The notes beneath the pieces were generated by a model. The model had not been told where the DNA came from. It searched no databases and saw only the letters and a list, made by a program, of their open reading frames with translations. A stretch of DNA of 64,000 bases from Lutibacter sp. HS1-25 (lineage in GTDB: Bacteria > Bacteroidota > Bacteroidia > Flavobacteriales > Flavobacteriaceae). Positions 18,618 to 27,437 of the stretch are shown here, piece by piece. Position numbers and translations under genes: made by a program. How positions within the stretch are numbered: position 1 is the stretch's first letter; each line of letters starts with the position of its first letter. Where the stretch lies: contig NZ_RHLN01000015.1 in NCBI RefSeq assembly GCF_004121075.1, positions 1 to 64,000 on the forward strand, written 5' to 3'.

Positions 18618-19064
18618 TTAAGCCATAACGGTAGCTTTTTTAGATTTTCTATAGGTGTAAGAATTAAAAATATTTCTTCTACCAAAGTTACTCATCGATT
18701 TGCTGTTAATAAACTTTAAAAATAGATTTTTATTCACGCCAAAATACTCATATGTAGTTCCATCGGTAAATGTAACCTCTAATAACATACTTTTATGATG
18801 ATAATCGGCAACTTGTGATTGTGTAATTGTTGTTGTGTATTCTTCTAAATTAGATTCTTTTGTTTCAGGAGCAATACTAACTAAAAAGTGATAGGCTTCA
18901 ATTATGCGTTTACTAACTTCATCAGCTTCATCCTTTTTATCTTGATCCAAAAACTTATCTGGATGCCACTCTTTTACAAGTTCTCTATATGTAGTTTTTA
19001 AGGTTTTTAAATTTATTGCTCCTTCAACCTTATATAACTTTTTAAATTCATTAATACGCTTCAT
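18618..19064 (-). CDS. J-domain protein with C-terminal KTSC domain
   Basis: A 148-residue two-domain protein. Residues about 5-65 form a DnaJ J-domain with the essential HPD motif (WHPDKF), so it can stimulate an Hsp70. Residues about 85-140 match the KTSC domain (LLEVTFTDGTTYEYFGV, then a conserved Ser-Asn-Phe-Gly segment), a small domain often linked to nucleic-acid enzymes. It has no zinc or client-binding domain, so it is not DnaJ itself. It is monocistronic, with a -7 element at 19088-19095. The client is unknown. Confidence 0.8.
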   Translation of the reverse strand: MKRINEFKKLYKVEGAINLKTLKTTYRELVKEWHPDKFLDQDKKDEADEVSKRIIEAYHFLVSIAPETKESNLEEYTTTITQSQVADYHHKSMLLEVTFTDGTTYEYFGVNKNLFLKFINSKSMSNFGRRNIFNSYTYRKSKKATVMA

Positions 19065-19263
19065 TTCTCCATTTTTAATTAAGGGCGCAAAAATAGAATT
19101 TATTATTGGATAACAATGTAAAAACTTGATTATTTAATTGTTTGATAACCAAATGATAACGAATTGTGCTTTAAGTCTAAATTAACGGGGTTTATTAGCT
19201 TAATCAGTTTATAAATAACCCCCGATTAATTTTTATTTCAAAATGAAAAATTTATAAAAAGAA
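19065..19263. other. Intergenic region, 199 bases, no gene seen
   Basis: Holds the promoter of the J-domain gene at its left end and, near 19184-19226, two GC-rich patches (ACGGGG and CCCCCG) about 30 bases apart that can pair imperfectly. These may form the terminator of the FemAB gene, but the stem has mismatches and no clear T-run. No reading frame of note. Confidence 0.4.
19088..19095 (-). promoter_or_regulatory. -7 element of the J-domain gene
   Basis: Minus-strand TATTTTTG fits TAnnTTTG and would give a leader of about 20 bases. Confidence 0.55.
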
Positions 19264-20367
19264 TTAATTACTTAACTCGTGCATTTTAAATAAGTCATAA
19301 ACTTCGCTATTAAATGGGTAATCCCAACAACCCATTCTATGAAAAAGATCTCCTCCAAATCCTTTTTTGTACACATGGATGCCTCTTAAAGGATGTTTTT
19401 GATTTAAATTTGGCGCCGATCCAAACATGTCATATTGCGTACAGCCCCAATTTTTGGCTATTTTTAGCGATTCCCATTGAAGGGCGTAACTAGCCATCAT
19501 ATTTTTATTTTTTGATGAAGAGGCTCCATATAAATAAGTTCCTCGTTTATTTGATAAAACTAAAAACATGGAAGCTAAAAATTTTCCTTTATAATCGGCC
19601 ATAAGCATTTTTACGCTTACTCCATTTTTAGAATTGTCTTGATTTTTTAAGATTGATGAAAAATAAGCAATTGTTTGAAGTGGTAAACCTTGACGTAATG
19701 CCGTTTCTTTGTATAAATTGTACCAGCTTTCTATATGTTCAATACCGTATTCTTTTACTTTAATACCTTTTTTAGCTGCGTTTTTAACATTGTATCGAGT
19801 ATTATAGCGCATATTTTTAAGAAGCTCCTTTTCGTCCAATGATAGGTCTAAGAAAAAGGTGTTTTTTGGAAGTACATCATTCGGACTTTTTTGTAAGTTC
19901 CAATTTTCGGTTTTAAAATTAACTCTAAATTCTTGTACTTGACTTTGAGGCGGGCCAATCCAATTGCCATTTTCATCAAAATATTCTTCATCAACCGACC
20001 ATTGATTTTTCCACATTAAATCATATCGAATAAAAACACAATTATCGGGTAATTCAGGTTTTAAAGCTTCAGATAAGTTTTCTAGAAAAACACCGTGATT
20101 TTCAAAATCTGGTTCAATTTTTGGCCCATAAGGTACATAGGCAAAACACTGCTCTCCATCAATACTTTTTATTAGCACCAAAATATCGTCTTTTATTTCT
20201 GTTGCTGAATTCACAGAATTGAATAACAACTCTTTAGAAACTGTTAGTTCAAAACCTAATGGAATGTAGCCTTGTTTGCTTTTTAATCGCCCCCAAAAAG
20301 GTGTTTGAGGTAAAATATGTGTTGGTTTAAGCGCTTCTAGATCCTTTTTCTTTATGCTACAAATCAT
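19264..20367 (-). CDS. FemAB-family aminoacyltransferase (peptidoglycan bridge-type)
   Basis: A 367-residue cytoplasmic enzyme of the FemX/FemAB branch of the GNAT superfamily, which transfers amino acids from aminoacyl-tRNA to lipid II. Family-like segments are ILPQTPFWGRLKSKQG at the N terminus, FIRYDLMWKN at the end of the first half, NTRYNVKNAAKKGI in the middle, and YDMFGSAPN with HPLRGIHVYKKGFGG near the C terminus. Flavobacterial peptidoglycan usually has no long bridge, so the real acceptor may differ. It is a single gene, divergent from ruvB. Confidence 0.85.
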   Translation of the reverse strand: MICSIKKKDLEALKPTHILPQTPFWGRLKSKQGYIPLGFELTVSKELLFNSVNSATEIKDDILVLIKSIDGEQCFAYVPYGPKIEPDFENHGVFLENLSEALKPELPDNCVFIRYDLMWKNQWSVDEEYFDENGNWIGPPQSQVQEFRVNFKTENWNLQKSPNDVLPKNTFFLDLSLDEKELLKNMRYNTRYNVKNAAKKGIKVKEYGIEHIESWYNLYKETALRQGLPLQTIAYFSSILKNQDNSKNGVSVKMLMADYKGKFLASMFLVLSNKRGTYLYGASSSKNKNMMASYALQWESLKIAKNWGCTQYDMFGSAPNLNQKHPLRGIHVYKKGFGGDLFHRMGCWDYPFNSEVYDLFKMHELSN

Positions 20368-20383
20368 CAGAATAAAATTTCTG

Positions 20384-20391
20384 CAAAACTA
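20384..20391 (-). promoter_or_regulatory. -7 element of the FemAB-family gene
   Basis: Minus-strand TAGTTTTG fits TAnnTTTG, 16 bases before the ATG, which implies a leader of about 10-12 bases. Confidence 0.55.
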
Positions 20392-20471
20392 AAAAAATCA
20401 TTTTTTTATCTAAAATTTTACAGTATTAATTTTAATTATTCATTTTTCAATTAATAATTATTTTACTTCAT

Positions 20472-20479
20472 TATCTTTG
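20472..20479 (+). promoter_or_regulatory. -7 element of ruvB, implying a leaderless mRNA
   Basis: TATCTTTG fits TAnnTTTG exactly, and its last base is only six positions before the ruvB ATG. With the usual spacing, transcription starts at or within a base or two of the start codon. Confidence 0.6.
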
Positions 20480-20484
20480 TTTTT

Positions 20485-21507
20485 ATGAATGAAAACCTGA
20501 ATCCTGATAAAAACCATTTTTCTTCTGAAGAATTAGACGTTGAAAAAAAATTACGTCCACTTACCTTTAATGATTTTACAGGGCAGGAACAAGTTTTAGA
20601 AAATTTAAAAATATTTGTTGAAGCTGCCAATTTACGTGGTGAAGCTTTGGATCATACTTTATTTCACGGCCCTCCAGGATTAGGAAAAACCACTTTGGCT
20701 CATATTTTAGCCAATGAATTAAACGTAGGTTTAAAAATAACTTCGGGTCCTGTATTAGATAAACCGGGAGATTTAGCGGGTTTGTTAACCAATTTAAGTG
20801 AGCGAGATGTTTTGTTTATTGATGAAATTCATCGATTAAGCCCTATTGTTGAAGAGTATTTATATTCTGCAATGGAAGATTATCGTATTGACATTATGAT
20901 TGAATCTGGTCCAAATGCACGAACGGTGCAAATAGATTTAGAACCATTTACTTTAATTGGAGCAACTACACGATCTGGGTTGTTAACAGCTCCAATGCGT
21001 GCACGTTTTGGTATTAGCAGTCGTTTACAATATTATAATACCGAATTATTGACAACCATTGTTCAGCGAAGTGCCATTATTTTAAATGTTCCAACTTCTA
21101 TGGAAGCTGCAGTTGAAATTGCAGGAAGAAGCCGAGGAACACCGCGTATTGCCAATGCGTTGTTGCGTAGGGTGCGTGATTTTGCGCAAATTAAAGGAAA
21201 TGGTACCATAACCATTGAAATTGCAAAATATGCTTTAAATGCCCTTCATGTTGATGCGCATGGTTTGGATGAAATGGATAATAAAATTCTGACAACAATA
21301 ATAGATAAGTTTAGAGGTGGCCCTGTGGGTATTAGCACCTTGGCAACTGCTGTTGGAGAAAATTCGGAAACTATTGAAGAAGTGTATGAGCCTTTTTTAA
21401 TTCAGGAAGGTTTTATTATGAGAACTCCTCGTGGACGAGAAGTTACCCATTTGGCATACAAGCATTTGGGTAGAATAAAGGCTGAAAATCAGGGAGAATT
21501 ATTTTAA
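20485..21507 (+). CDS. ruvB: Holliday junction branch migration ATPase RuvB
   Basis: The AAA+ motor of the RuvAB branch-migration machine, 340 residues, normal length. Walker A is [11 protein letters not shown], Walker B is [10 protein letters not shown], the arginine-finger region is APMRARFGI, and the C-terminal winged helix includes [13 protein letters not shown]. It is transcribed alone here, with ruvC about 14 kb away and ruvA outside the window. The promoter abuts the ATG, so the mRNA may be leaderless. Confidence 0.97.
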   Translation: MNENLNPDKNHFSSEELDVEKKLRPLTFNDFTGQEQVLENLKIFVEAANLRGEALDHTLFHGPPGLGKTTLAHILANELNVGLKITSGPVLDKPGDLAGLLTNLSERDVLFIDEIHRLSPIVEEYLYSAMEDYRIDIMIESGPNARTVQIDLEPFTLIGATTRSGLLTAPMRARFGISSRLQYYNTELLTTIVQRSAIILNVPTSMEAAVEIAGRSRGTPRIANALLRRVRDFAQIKGNGTITIEIAKYALNALHVDAHGLDEMDNKILTTIIDKFRGGPVGISTLATAVGENSETIEEVYEPFLIQEGFIMRTPRGREVTHLAYKHLGRIKAENQGELF

Positions 21508-21515
21508 TTTCTATA

Positions 21516-21531
21516 TGTAATCTAAGTCACT
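21516..21531 (+). promoter_or_regulatory. CRP/FNR-like palindrome before the SulP gene
   Basis: TGTAA-TCTAAG-TCACT fits the CRP/FNR family pattern TGTnA-N6-TnACA in 9 of 10 half-site bases. The centre is 28.5 bases before the first T of the -7 element at 21552, that is near -41, the class II activator position. The same N6 core (TYTAAG) and spacing recur before the dioxygenase gene. Confidence 0.65.
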
Positions 21532-21551
21532 TTACACAAACTTGTTTGCTG

Positions 21552-21559
21552 TAATTTTG
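21552..21559 (+). promoter_or_regulatory. -7 element of the SulP gene
   Basis: TAATTTTG, matching TAnnTTTG, 26 bases before the ATG. There is no -33 TTTG at the right distance. The CRP/FNR-like site occupies that position. Confidence 0.65.
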
Positions 21560-21585
21560 TATTGCAACACCTATAACTCTGGAAA

Positions 21586-23319
21586 ATGAATTTTAAAAAA
21601 GCAATTCCTATTTTAAATTGGCTTCCTAACTATCAAAAAAAATGGTTAAAAGGTGATGTAATTGCGGGTGTAACAGTTAGTGTTGTACTTATTCCACAGG
21701 GATTGGCATATGCAATGATTGCCGGATTGCCACCTATTTATGGCTTATATGCAGCTTTAATACCTCCATTAATTTATACAATTTTTGGAACCTCTCGAAA
21801 TATTTCAGTTGGGCCTGTTGCAATGGATTCAATAATTGTAGCAACTGGAGTTTCTGCCATTGCAGCTGTAGGTACTGAGCAATTTATTAATTTGGCAATT
21901 TTACTGGGTTTTATTGTTGGAGTGATTCAACTTTTATTTGGGCTGTTTAAAATTGGTTTTCTAGTCAATTTTATTTCTAAACCTGTAATTAGTGGTTTTA
22001 CTTCTGGCGCAGCAGTAATTATTGCTTTAAGTCAAGTTAAATATATTTTAGGTGTTCAAATAGATAAAAGTAACGGCGTAGGTGAACTTGTGCCAGCCAT
22101 TATAAAAGTTGTTGGAAATACCAATATTTTCGATTTATTTATCGGACTTTCAACAATGGTTTTATTAATTGTTTTTAAAAAATATTTAAAAAAATTACCG
22201 GGTCCACTGGTTGTAGTTTTTATTGGAATAGTCATTGTTAAGTTTCTTGGTTTACAAGTTTTTGGAATTTCAATTGTTGGAGCCATTCCTGAAGGTCTTC
22301 CAAAGTTTACCGTTCCTAGTTTTAATTATAACACTATTATAGATTTACTGCCTTTGGCATTGACTTTGGCGATTATTGGATTTATGGAAACTTTTTCAAT
22401 TGGAAAATCAATAGAAAAAAGAGAAGACAATGCTAAGATTTCTGCAAATAAAGAGTTTACGGCTTTAGGTTTAAGCAATATAGTTGGTTCGTTTTTTTTA
22501 AGTTATATAGCAACATCAAGTTTTTCAAGATCTGCGGTAAATAATAACGCCGGAGCAAAAACGCAATTGTCGGCCATATTTTCGTCTATTATTGTCGGAT
22601 TTACATTGTTATTTTTAACGCCAGTATTTTTCTTTTTACCAAAAGCAGTAATTGCTTCAATAATTATAGTGGCTATTTTAGGTTTGGTTGATTATAAAAC
22701 GCCAGTAAATTTATGGAAATACGATAAAAAAGATGCTGTTATTTTAATAATTACCTTTTTAGTAACCATTGTTTTAGGTGTTACAGAAGGAATTTTAGCC
22801 GGCGTTATTTTATCATTAATTATGGTTATTTACAACTCAACAAAGCCACATATAGCAGTTTTAGGACGTATTCCAGGTACAAATATGTATCGAAATGTTG
22901 AGCGTTTTAAAGAAGTTCAGGTTGAAGAAGATATTTTAATTATACGATTTGATTCACAATTAAATTTTACAAATAGTTCGTATTTTGAAGATACTATTAT
23001 TGATAAGGTAAATGAAAAAGGTGATAAGCTAAAGTTAGTAATTATCAATGCCAATAGCTTAAACAATGTGGATAGTAGTGGTATTCATGTGGTAAAAGAG
23101 GTATTCTTATTTTTAAAAAATAAAAATATTGAATTGTATTTTACAGGTATGATAGGTCCTGTTAGAGACACCTTATATAAATCAGATCTGATGTCTGATA
23201 TCAAATTTGAAAATTGCTTTTTAAGCGTTCAAGCTGCAGTTGATGCCTTTGAAGCGCATAAAAATAGCAGAGAAATTGGGGGCGATAATTTTAAATATGT
23301 GCAGCAAACCAATAGTTAA
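21586..23319 (+). CDS. SulP-family anion transporter with STAS domain
   Basis: Inner-membrane SLC26/SulP transporter, 577 residues. The membrane domain (about 1-420) starts with the signature KGDVIAGVTVSVVLIPQGLAYAMIAGLPP and has about twelve to fourteen helices. The C-terminal STAS domain (about 435-560) contains the conserved VIINANSLNNVDSSGIHVV. Substrates of the family include sulfate, sulfite, bicarbonate and other anions. Here it stands at the head of a sulfide-oxidation cassette and shares its upstream regulatory site with the next gene. Movement of sulfite or sulfate made by the cassette is therefore a reasonable inference, with bicarbonate an alternative. Confidence 0.9.
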   Translation: MNFKKAIPILNWLPNYQKKWLKGDVIAGVTVSVVLIPQGLAYAMIAGLPPIYGLYAALIPPLIYTIFGTSRNISVGPVAMDSIIVATGVSAIAAVGTEQFINLAILLGFIVGVIQLLFGLFKIGFLVNFISKPVISGFTSGAAVIIALSQVKYILGVQIDKSNGVGELVPAIIKVVGNTNIFDLFIGLSTMVLLIVFKKYLKKLPGPLVVVFIGIVIVKFLGLQVFGISIVGAIPEGLPKFTVPSFNYNTIIDLLPLALTLAIIGFMETFSIGKSIEKREDNAKISANKEFTALGLSNIVGSFFLSYIATSSFSRSAVNNNAGAKTQLSAIFSSIIVGFTLLFLTPVFFFLPKAVIASIIIVAILGLVDYKTPVNLWKYDKKDAVILIITFLVTIVLGVTEGILAGVILSLIMVIYNSTKPHIAVLGRIPGTNMYRNVERFKEVQVEEDILIIRFDSQLNFTNSSYFEDTIIDKVNEKGDKLKLVIINANSLNNVDSSGIHVVKEVFLFLKNKNIELYFTGMIGPVRDTLYKSDLMSDIKFENCFLSVQAAVDAFEAHKNSREIGGDNFKYVQQTNS

Positions 23320-23342
23320 AATTTTCAGAAATTTGATTATAA

Positions 23343-23358
23343 TGTGATTTAAGTTACA
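23343..23358 (+). promoter_or_regulatory. CRP/FNR-like palindrome before the persulfide dioxygenase gene
   Basis: TGTGA-TTTAAG-TTACA fits TGTnA-N6-TnACA at all fixed positions and differs from the CRP consensus TGTGA-N6-TCACA by one base. The centre is 29.5 bases before the -7 element at 23380, again near -42, matching the site upstream of SulP. Confidence 0.7.
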
Positions 23359-23379
23359 GATAACAAAAGAACTATCTCG

Positions 23380-23387
23380 TAATTTTG
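23380..23387 (+). promoter_or_regulatory. -7 element of the persulfide dioxygenase gene
   Basis: TAATTTTG, identical to the SulP -7 element, with no -33 TTTG. The arrangement suggests activator dependence. The predicted leader is about 36 bases. Confidence 0.65.
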
Positions 23388-23428
23388 AAATACTTCAAAA
23401 AAAATAACAGAATTAAATTCCAATTATT

Positions 23429-24844
23429 ATGAAAGTAGAACAATTGTTTACGGGATGTTTGGCAGAAATGGCTTATTATATCCATTCTAATGGAGAGGCA
23501 GCAATTATTGACCCTTTAAGAGAAACCGAACCATATATTGAAATGGCGAAAGCCGATGGTGCTAAAATTAAATATGTATTTTTAACGCATTTTCATGCCG
23601 ATTTTGTATCAGGACAAGTAGATTTGGCTAAAAAAACAGGTGCAACCATTGTTTTTGGTCCAAATGCAGATCCTTCCTATGCTATTCATCAAGCAAAAGA
23701 TGGTGAGAAATTTAAAATAGGAGATTTAACACTTCAGTTAATTCACACCCCTGGCCATACAATGGAATCTTCATCGTATTTGTTAATTGATGAAAAAGGA
23801 AATAAACCTTATGTTTTTACAGGTGATTGTTTATTTATTGGTGATGTAGGTAGACCAGATTTGGCTGTTAAATCAGATTTAACTCAAGCCGATTTGGCAG
23901 GTCATTTATTTGATTCATTGCGAAATAAAATCATGACTTTGCCCGATGATATTATTGTATATCCAAATCATGGAGCAGGTTCTGCCTGTGGTAAAAACAT
24001 GAGTAAAGAAACTTTTGACACCCTAGGAAATCAAAAGAAAACAAATTATGCTTTAAGGGCAGATATGACCAAAGAAGAATTTATAAAAGAAGTTACAACT
24101 GGTTTAATGCCTCCTCCACAATATTTTGGCAATAATGTTAAAATGAATAAAGGCATTAATGTAGGTATTGATCAAATTTTACACCGAGGTACTACGCCTA
24201 TTGATGCAGACACATTTAAAGATATGAGCCAACAAGATGATATTTTGGTAATTGATACCCGAAATATGGCAGATTATAGAGATGAAGGTACTGTGCCAGG
24301 CGCTTGGTTTATTGGGTTAGATGGTACTTTTGCTCCTTGGGTTGGCGCATTGATTAGCAATATAAATCAAAAAATAATTTTTATTGCTGAAGAGGGTAGA
24401 GAACAAGAAGTAGTTACGCGTTTTTCACGTGTTGGTTACGACAATGTTTTGGGGTATTTACGTGGCGGTATTCACTCTTGGAAAGCAGCAGGGCACCAAG
24501 TTGATACGCTAGATTCTATATCTGCATCTCAATTTGCAAATAAATTAAAAGATGGAACTGCAGCAATTCCATTAGACGTTAGAAAAGAATCTGAGTATTT
24601 ATCGGAGCATGTAATTGGTGTAGAGAATTTTCCTTTAGACTATATTCATTCAAATTTTGCTGAAATAAATCCTGATAAAGAATACTTTTTACACTGCGCA
24701 GGTGGTTACCGTTCTTTAATTGCAGCATCAATTTTTAAAGCAAAAGGCGTTAAAAAAGTAACAGATGTTAGAGGTGGTTTTAAAGATATTAAAGATACTG
24801 GTGTAGCACTTACAGATTATGTTTGTCCTACAACATTATTGTAA
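23429..24844 (+). CDS. Persulfide dioxygenase-like MBL-fold protein fused to two rhodanese domains
   Basis: A 471-residue fusion. The N-terminal metallo-beta-lactamase domain (about 1-250) has the ETHE1-type iron-site motifs THFHADF, HTPGH, TGDCLFIGDVGRPDLA and YPNHGAGSACGK. This predicts oxidation of glutathione persulfide or a similar thiol persulfide to sulfite. Two rhodanese domains follow. The first (about 265-360) has IAEEGREQE where the active-site loop should carry Cys, so it is catalytically dead. The second (about 370-471) has the active loop CAGGYRS with Cys423. The active domain could pass sulfane sulfur to the dioxygenase or make thiosulfate. It has its own CRP/FNR-controlled promoter. 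Confidence 0.9.
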   Translation: MKVEQLFTGCLAEMAYYIHSNGEAAIIDPLRETEPYIEMAKADGAKIKYVFLTHFHADFVSGQVDLAKKTGATIVFGPNADPSYAIHQAKDGEKFKIGDLTLQLIHTPGHTMESSSYLLIDEKGNKPYVFTGDCLFIGDVGRPDLAVKSDLTQADLAGHLFDSLRNKIMTLPDDIIVYPNHGAGSACGKNMSKETFDTLGNQKKTNYALRADMTKEEFIKEVTTGLMPPPQYFGNNVKMNKGINVGIDQILHRGTTPIDADTFKDMSQQDDILVIDTRNMADYRDEGTVPGAWFIGLDGTFAPWVGALISNINQKIIFIAEEGREQEVVTRFSRVGYDNVLGYLRGGIHSWKAAGHQVDTLDSISASQFANKLKDGTAAIPLDVRKESEYLSEHVIGVENFPLDYIHSNFAEINPDKEYFLHCAGGYRSLIAASIFKAKGVKKVTDVRGGFKDIKDTGVALTDYVCPTTLL

Positions 24845-24983
24845 CATTTTTTTAGGTTGATTATTTTTTTAGGTCGAAGTTGAAAAATTTCATCAGAATT
24901 TATTCTTTTTTGAATTAGTTATTTCAAAAAAAACGAATAATCTCCTATATATTCTGTAAATTTATAGTAATAAAAAATCAAAA

Positions 24984-25394
24984 ATGAATCGTATTTTAAA
25001 ATTCACATTTTTAATGTTTGTATCGGTAGCTGTTTTTGGATGTAACAATTCTAAACCTTCAAAAACAATTACACAATTTGGCGAAATCAATGTTATTTCT
25101 CCAGCTGATTTTAAAGAGAAATCAGCAAATCATACAATTATTGATGTGAGAACGCCTGGAGAATTTTCAGAAGGCCATATTGAAGGAGCTATTAATATTA
25201 ATTTTTTCGATAAAAATTTTTTAGAGCAAATGGCAAAATTCAATACAAATGAACCTGTTTTTATTTATTGTAAATCAGGAAACAGATCTTCATCAGCAAT
25301 TAAAAAGATGTCAGATTTAGGATTTGTGCAAGTAAATGAATTGCAAGGCGGTATTTTAAATTGGCAAAAAAGTAACCAACCAATCATAAAATAA
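24984..25394 (+). CDS. Rhodanese-domain lipoprotein
   Basis: A 136-residue single-domain sulfurtransferase. The signal peptide ends with the lipobox VFGC (Cys20), so it is probably anchored in the periplasm. The rhodanese fold carries IDVRTPGEFSEGHIEGAINI and the active-site loop CKSGNRS with its catalytic Cys. It is followed after one base by the DUF3365 gene. The likely role is to carry sulfane sulfur outside the cytoplasm, for example that made by the sulfide:quinone oxidoreductase (inference). Confidence 0.87.
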   Translation: MNRILKFTFLMFVSVAVFGCNNSKPSKTITQFGEINVISPADFKEKSANHTIIDVRTPGEFSEGHIEGAININFFDKNFLEQMAKFNTNEPVFIYCKSGNRSSSAIKKMSDLGFVQVNELQGGILNWQKSNQPIIK

Positions 25395-25395
25395 G

Positions 25396-25962
25396 ATGTT
25401 TAAAAAAGTAATTTTTTTATCGGTTTTAATCAGTTTTTTAGCTTGTAACTCTTCTTTATCAACAAAAGAGATTGAAAATTATACTGTTAAAGGAAAAGAA
25501 ATTACTGAAGCTTCATTTTTGGAGCTAAGCAATAATTTAATGACGCAAATGAAAATGGGAGGACCTTCACAAGCCATCTCATTTTGCAATTTACAAGCCA
25601 TTCCAATTACAAATCAATTGTCCGAAAAATACAATGTGACAATCAAACGAACTTCAGATAAAATAAGAAATTTAGATAACAAATCAACCCAAAGAGAATT
25701 ACAGCTAATAGACAATTATAAAAATGAAATAGCGAAAAATGCCGAATTAAAACCAATTGTTGAAGTTGACGATGCTAAAAAAATACATTTTTACGCTCCA
25801 ATTATAGTTCAAGCAAAATGCTTGACCTGTCACGGTAAATTAAATGAGACAGTTAACGTGCAAACCGACTCAATTTTAAAATCGTTGTATCCAAATGATA
25901 AAGCATTTGGATATGAGGAAGGCGATTTGAGAGGTATTTGGAGTATTACGTTTAAAAATTAA
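25396..25962 (+). CDS. DUF3365 c-type haem lipoprotein
   Basis: A 188-residue exported protein. The signal peptide ends FLAC (Cys17), giving a lipoprotein. The body matches DUF3365 (Tll0287-like), a PAS/GAF-like periplasmic haem domain, with YAPIIVQAKCLTCHG near residues 133-147 holding one CxxCH motif and a C-terminal GYEEGDLRGIWSITF. It is one base after the rhodanese gene and five bases before the SQR-like gene, so the three are certainly co-transcribed. It could sense redox state or accept electrons in sulfide oxidation. No function is established for this context. Confidence 0.8.
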   Translation: MFKKVIFLSVLISFLACNSSLSTKEIENYTVKGKEITEASFLELSNNLMTQMKMGGPSQAISFCNLQAIPITNQLSEKYNVTIKRTSDKIRNLDNKSTQRELQLIDNYKNEIAKNAELKPIVEVDDAKKIHFYAPIIVQAKCLTCHGKLNETVNVQTDSILKSLYPNDKAFGYEEGDLRGIWSITFKN

Positions 25963-25967
25963 ATATT

Positions 25968-27425
25968 ATGGCAAAAGTAGTGGTTTTAGGGGCAGGAATC
26001 TCTGGACATACCGCTGTGTCTTATTTAAGTAAATCGCTTAAAAAAGACCACGAGGTTGTAATGATTTCTCCTAACAGTAATTTTCAATGGGTACCTTCAA
26101 ATATTTGGGTTGGTGTTGGTTTAATGACCACAGATCAGGTGAAGTTTGAGCTGGCTCCGGTGTATAAAAAAATGGGGGTAATCCATAAACAGGCACTGGC
26201 AGTTGCTATAAATCCTGAAGGTGATTTGGAACATGAAAAAGGTTTTGTAACCATAAAATATGTTTCAAAAGATAAAAAAGATATTGAAGAAAAAGTTACA
26301 TACGATTATTTGATAAATGCAACAGGCCCAAAATTAAATTTTGAGGCAACCGAAGGTTTGGGGCCTCAAAAATTTACAGAATCTGTTTGTACCTATGACC
26401 ATGCTTCTCACGCTTGGGCAAAATTGGAAGCGTCTTTAAAAAAAATGGAACAAGGCGAACCACAAACTTTTTTAATAGGTACGGGGCATCCAATGGCAAC
26501 TTGTCAAGGTGCAGCTTTTGAGTATGTTTTAAACATCGCTTTTGAAATAAATAAAAGAAAACTGAATCATTTGGCTGATTTATGGTGGATTACCAATGAA
26601 TATGAATTGGGAGATTTTGGTATGGGTGGTGCTTATGTAAAACGAAATGGATACATAACGCCTACTAAAATTTTTACCGAGTCTATTTTAAAAGAATACG
26701 GTGTTAAATGGATTAAGCAGGCCGGTGTTAAAAAAGTTGAAAAAGGAGTTGTTCATTACGAAACTTTAGATGGAAAATTAGATTCCAAAGCATTTGATTT
26801 TGCTATGTTAATTCCTGGTTTTTCAGGGGTAGATATGAATGCGTTTGACAAGCAAGGAAATGATATTACTAAAATTGTTTTTGCAGCAAATGGTATGATG
26901 AAAGTTGATGCAGATTACAATTTAAAACCATATGAAGAATGGAAAGCAAAGGATTGGCCTTTGATTTATCAAAGTTCAACTTATAAAAATATATATGCTG
27001 CCGGAATTGCATTTGCACCACCACATGCAATGTCTAAACCAATGCAAAGTCCAAATGGAACAAAAATATTTCCAACGCCACCACGTACCGGAATGCCTTC
27101 GGGTGTAATTGGTAAAATTGTGGCGCAAAATATCATTCATCAAATAAAAACAGGTAAAGACGATCATCCGCATCAGGCTTCTATGGCAAAAATGGGTGCT
27201 GCATGTATTGTGTCAGCAGGATACGGTTTTACAAAAGGACAGGCAGCTGTTATGACGGTAAAGCCAATTGTACCAGATTGGGAAACATACCCTAAATGGG
27301 GTAGAAATATAGATGATACTGTTGGTGTTGTTGGTACTGCTGGGCATTGGATGAAATTATTTATGCATTATATGTTTATTTATAAAGCAAAAGCAAAACC
27401 TTTTTGGTGGTTAATTCCTGAATAA
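25968..27425 (+). CDS. sqr: Sulfide:quinone oxidoreductase-like flavoprotein
   Basis: A 485-residue FAD enzyme of the disulfide oxidoreductase superfamily. The N-terminal dinucleotide fold is VVVLGAGISGHTAVSYL, and a second fold region follows IGTGHPMATCQGAAFEYV. Three cysteines stand out at 141 (ESVCTYD), 179 (ATCQGA) and 413 (GAACIVSAGYG), and pairs of such cysteines form the persulfide-carrying site in SQR enzymes. The C-terminal end (PFWWLIPE) after aromatic and basic residues fits peripheral membrane binding. It would oxidise sulfide to polysulfide and reduce the quinone pool that feeds ActABCDEF. The exact SQR type was not assigned, and a related flavocytochrome-like reductase is the alternative. 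Confidence 0.82.
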   Translation: MAKVVVLGAGISGHTAVSYLSKSLKKDHEVVMISPNSNFQWVPSNIWVGVGLMTTDQVKFELAPVYKKMGVIHKQALAVAINPEGDLEHEKGFVTIKYVSKDKKDIEEKVTYDYLINATGPKLNFEATEGLGPQKFTESVCTYDHASHAWAKLEASLKKMEQGEPQTFLIGTGHPMATCQGAAFEYVLNIAFEINKRKLNHLADLWWITNEYELGDFGMGGAYVKRNGYITPTKIFTESILKEYGVKWIKQAGVKKVEKGVVHYETLDGKLDSKAFDFAMLIPGFSGVDMNAFDKQGNDITKIVFAANGMMKVDADYNLKPYEEWKAKDWPLIYQSSTYKNIYAAGIAFAPPHAMSKPMQSPNGTKIFPTPPRTGMPSGVIGKIVAQNIIHQIKTGKDDHPHQASMAKMGAACIVSAGYGFTKGQAAVMTVKPIVPDWETYPKWGRNIDDTVGVVGTAGHWMKLFMHYMFIYKAKAKPFWWLIPE

Positions 27426-27437
27426 AAAATTAAAGTT

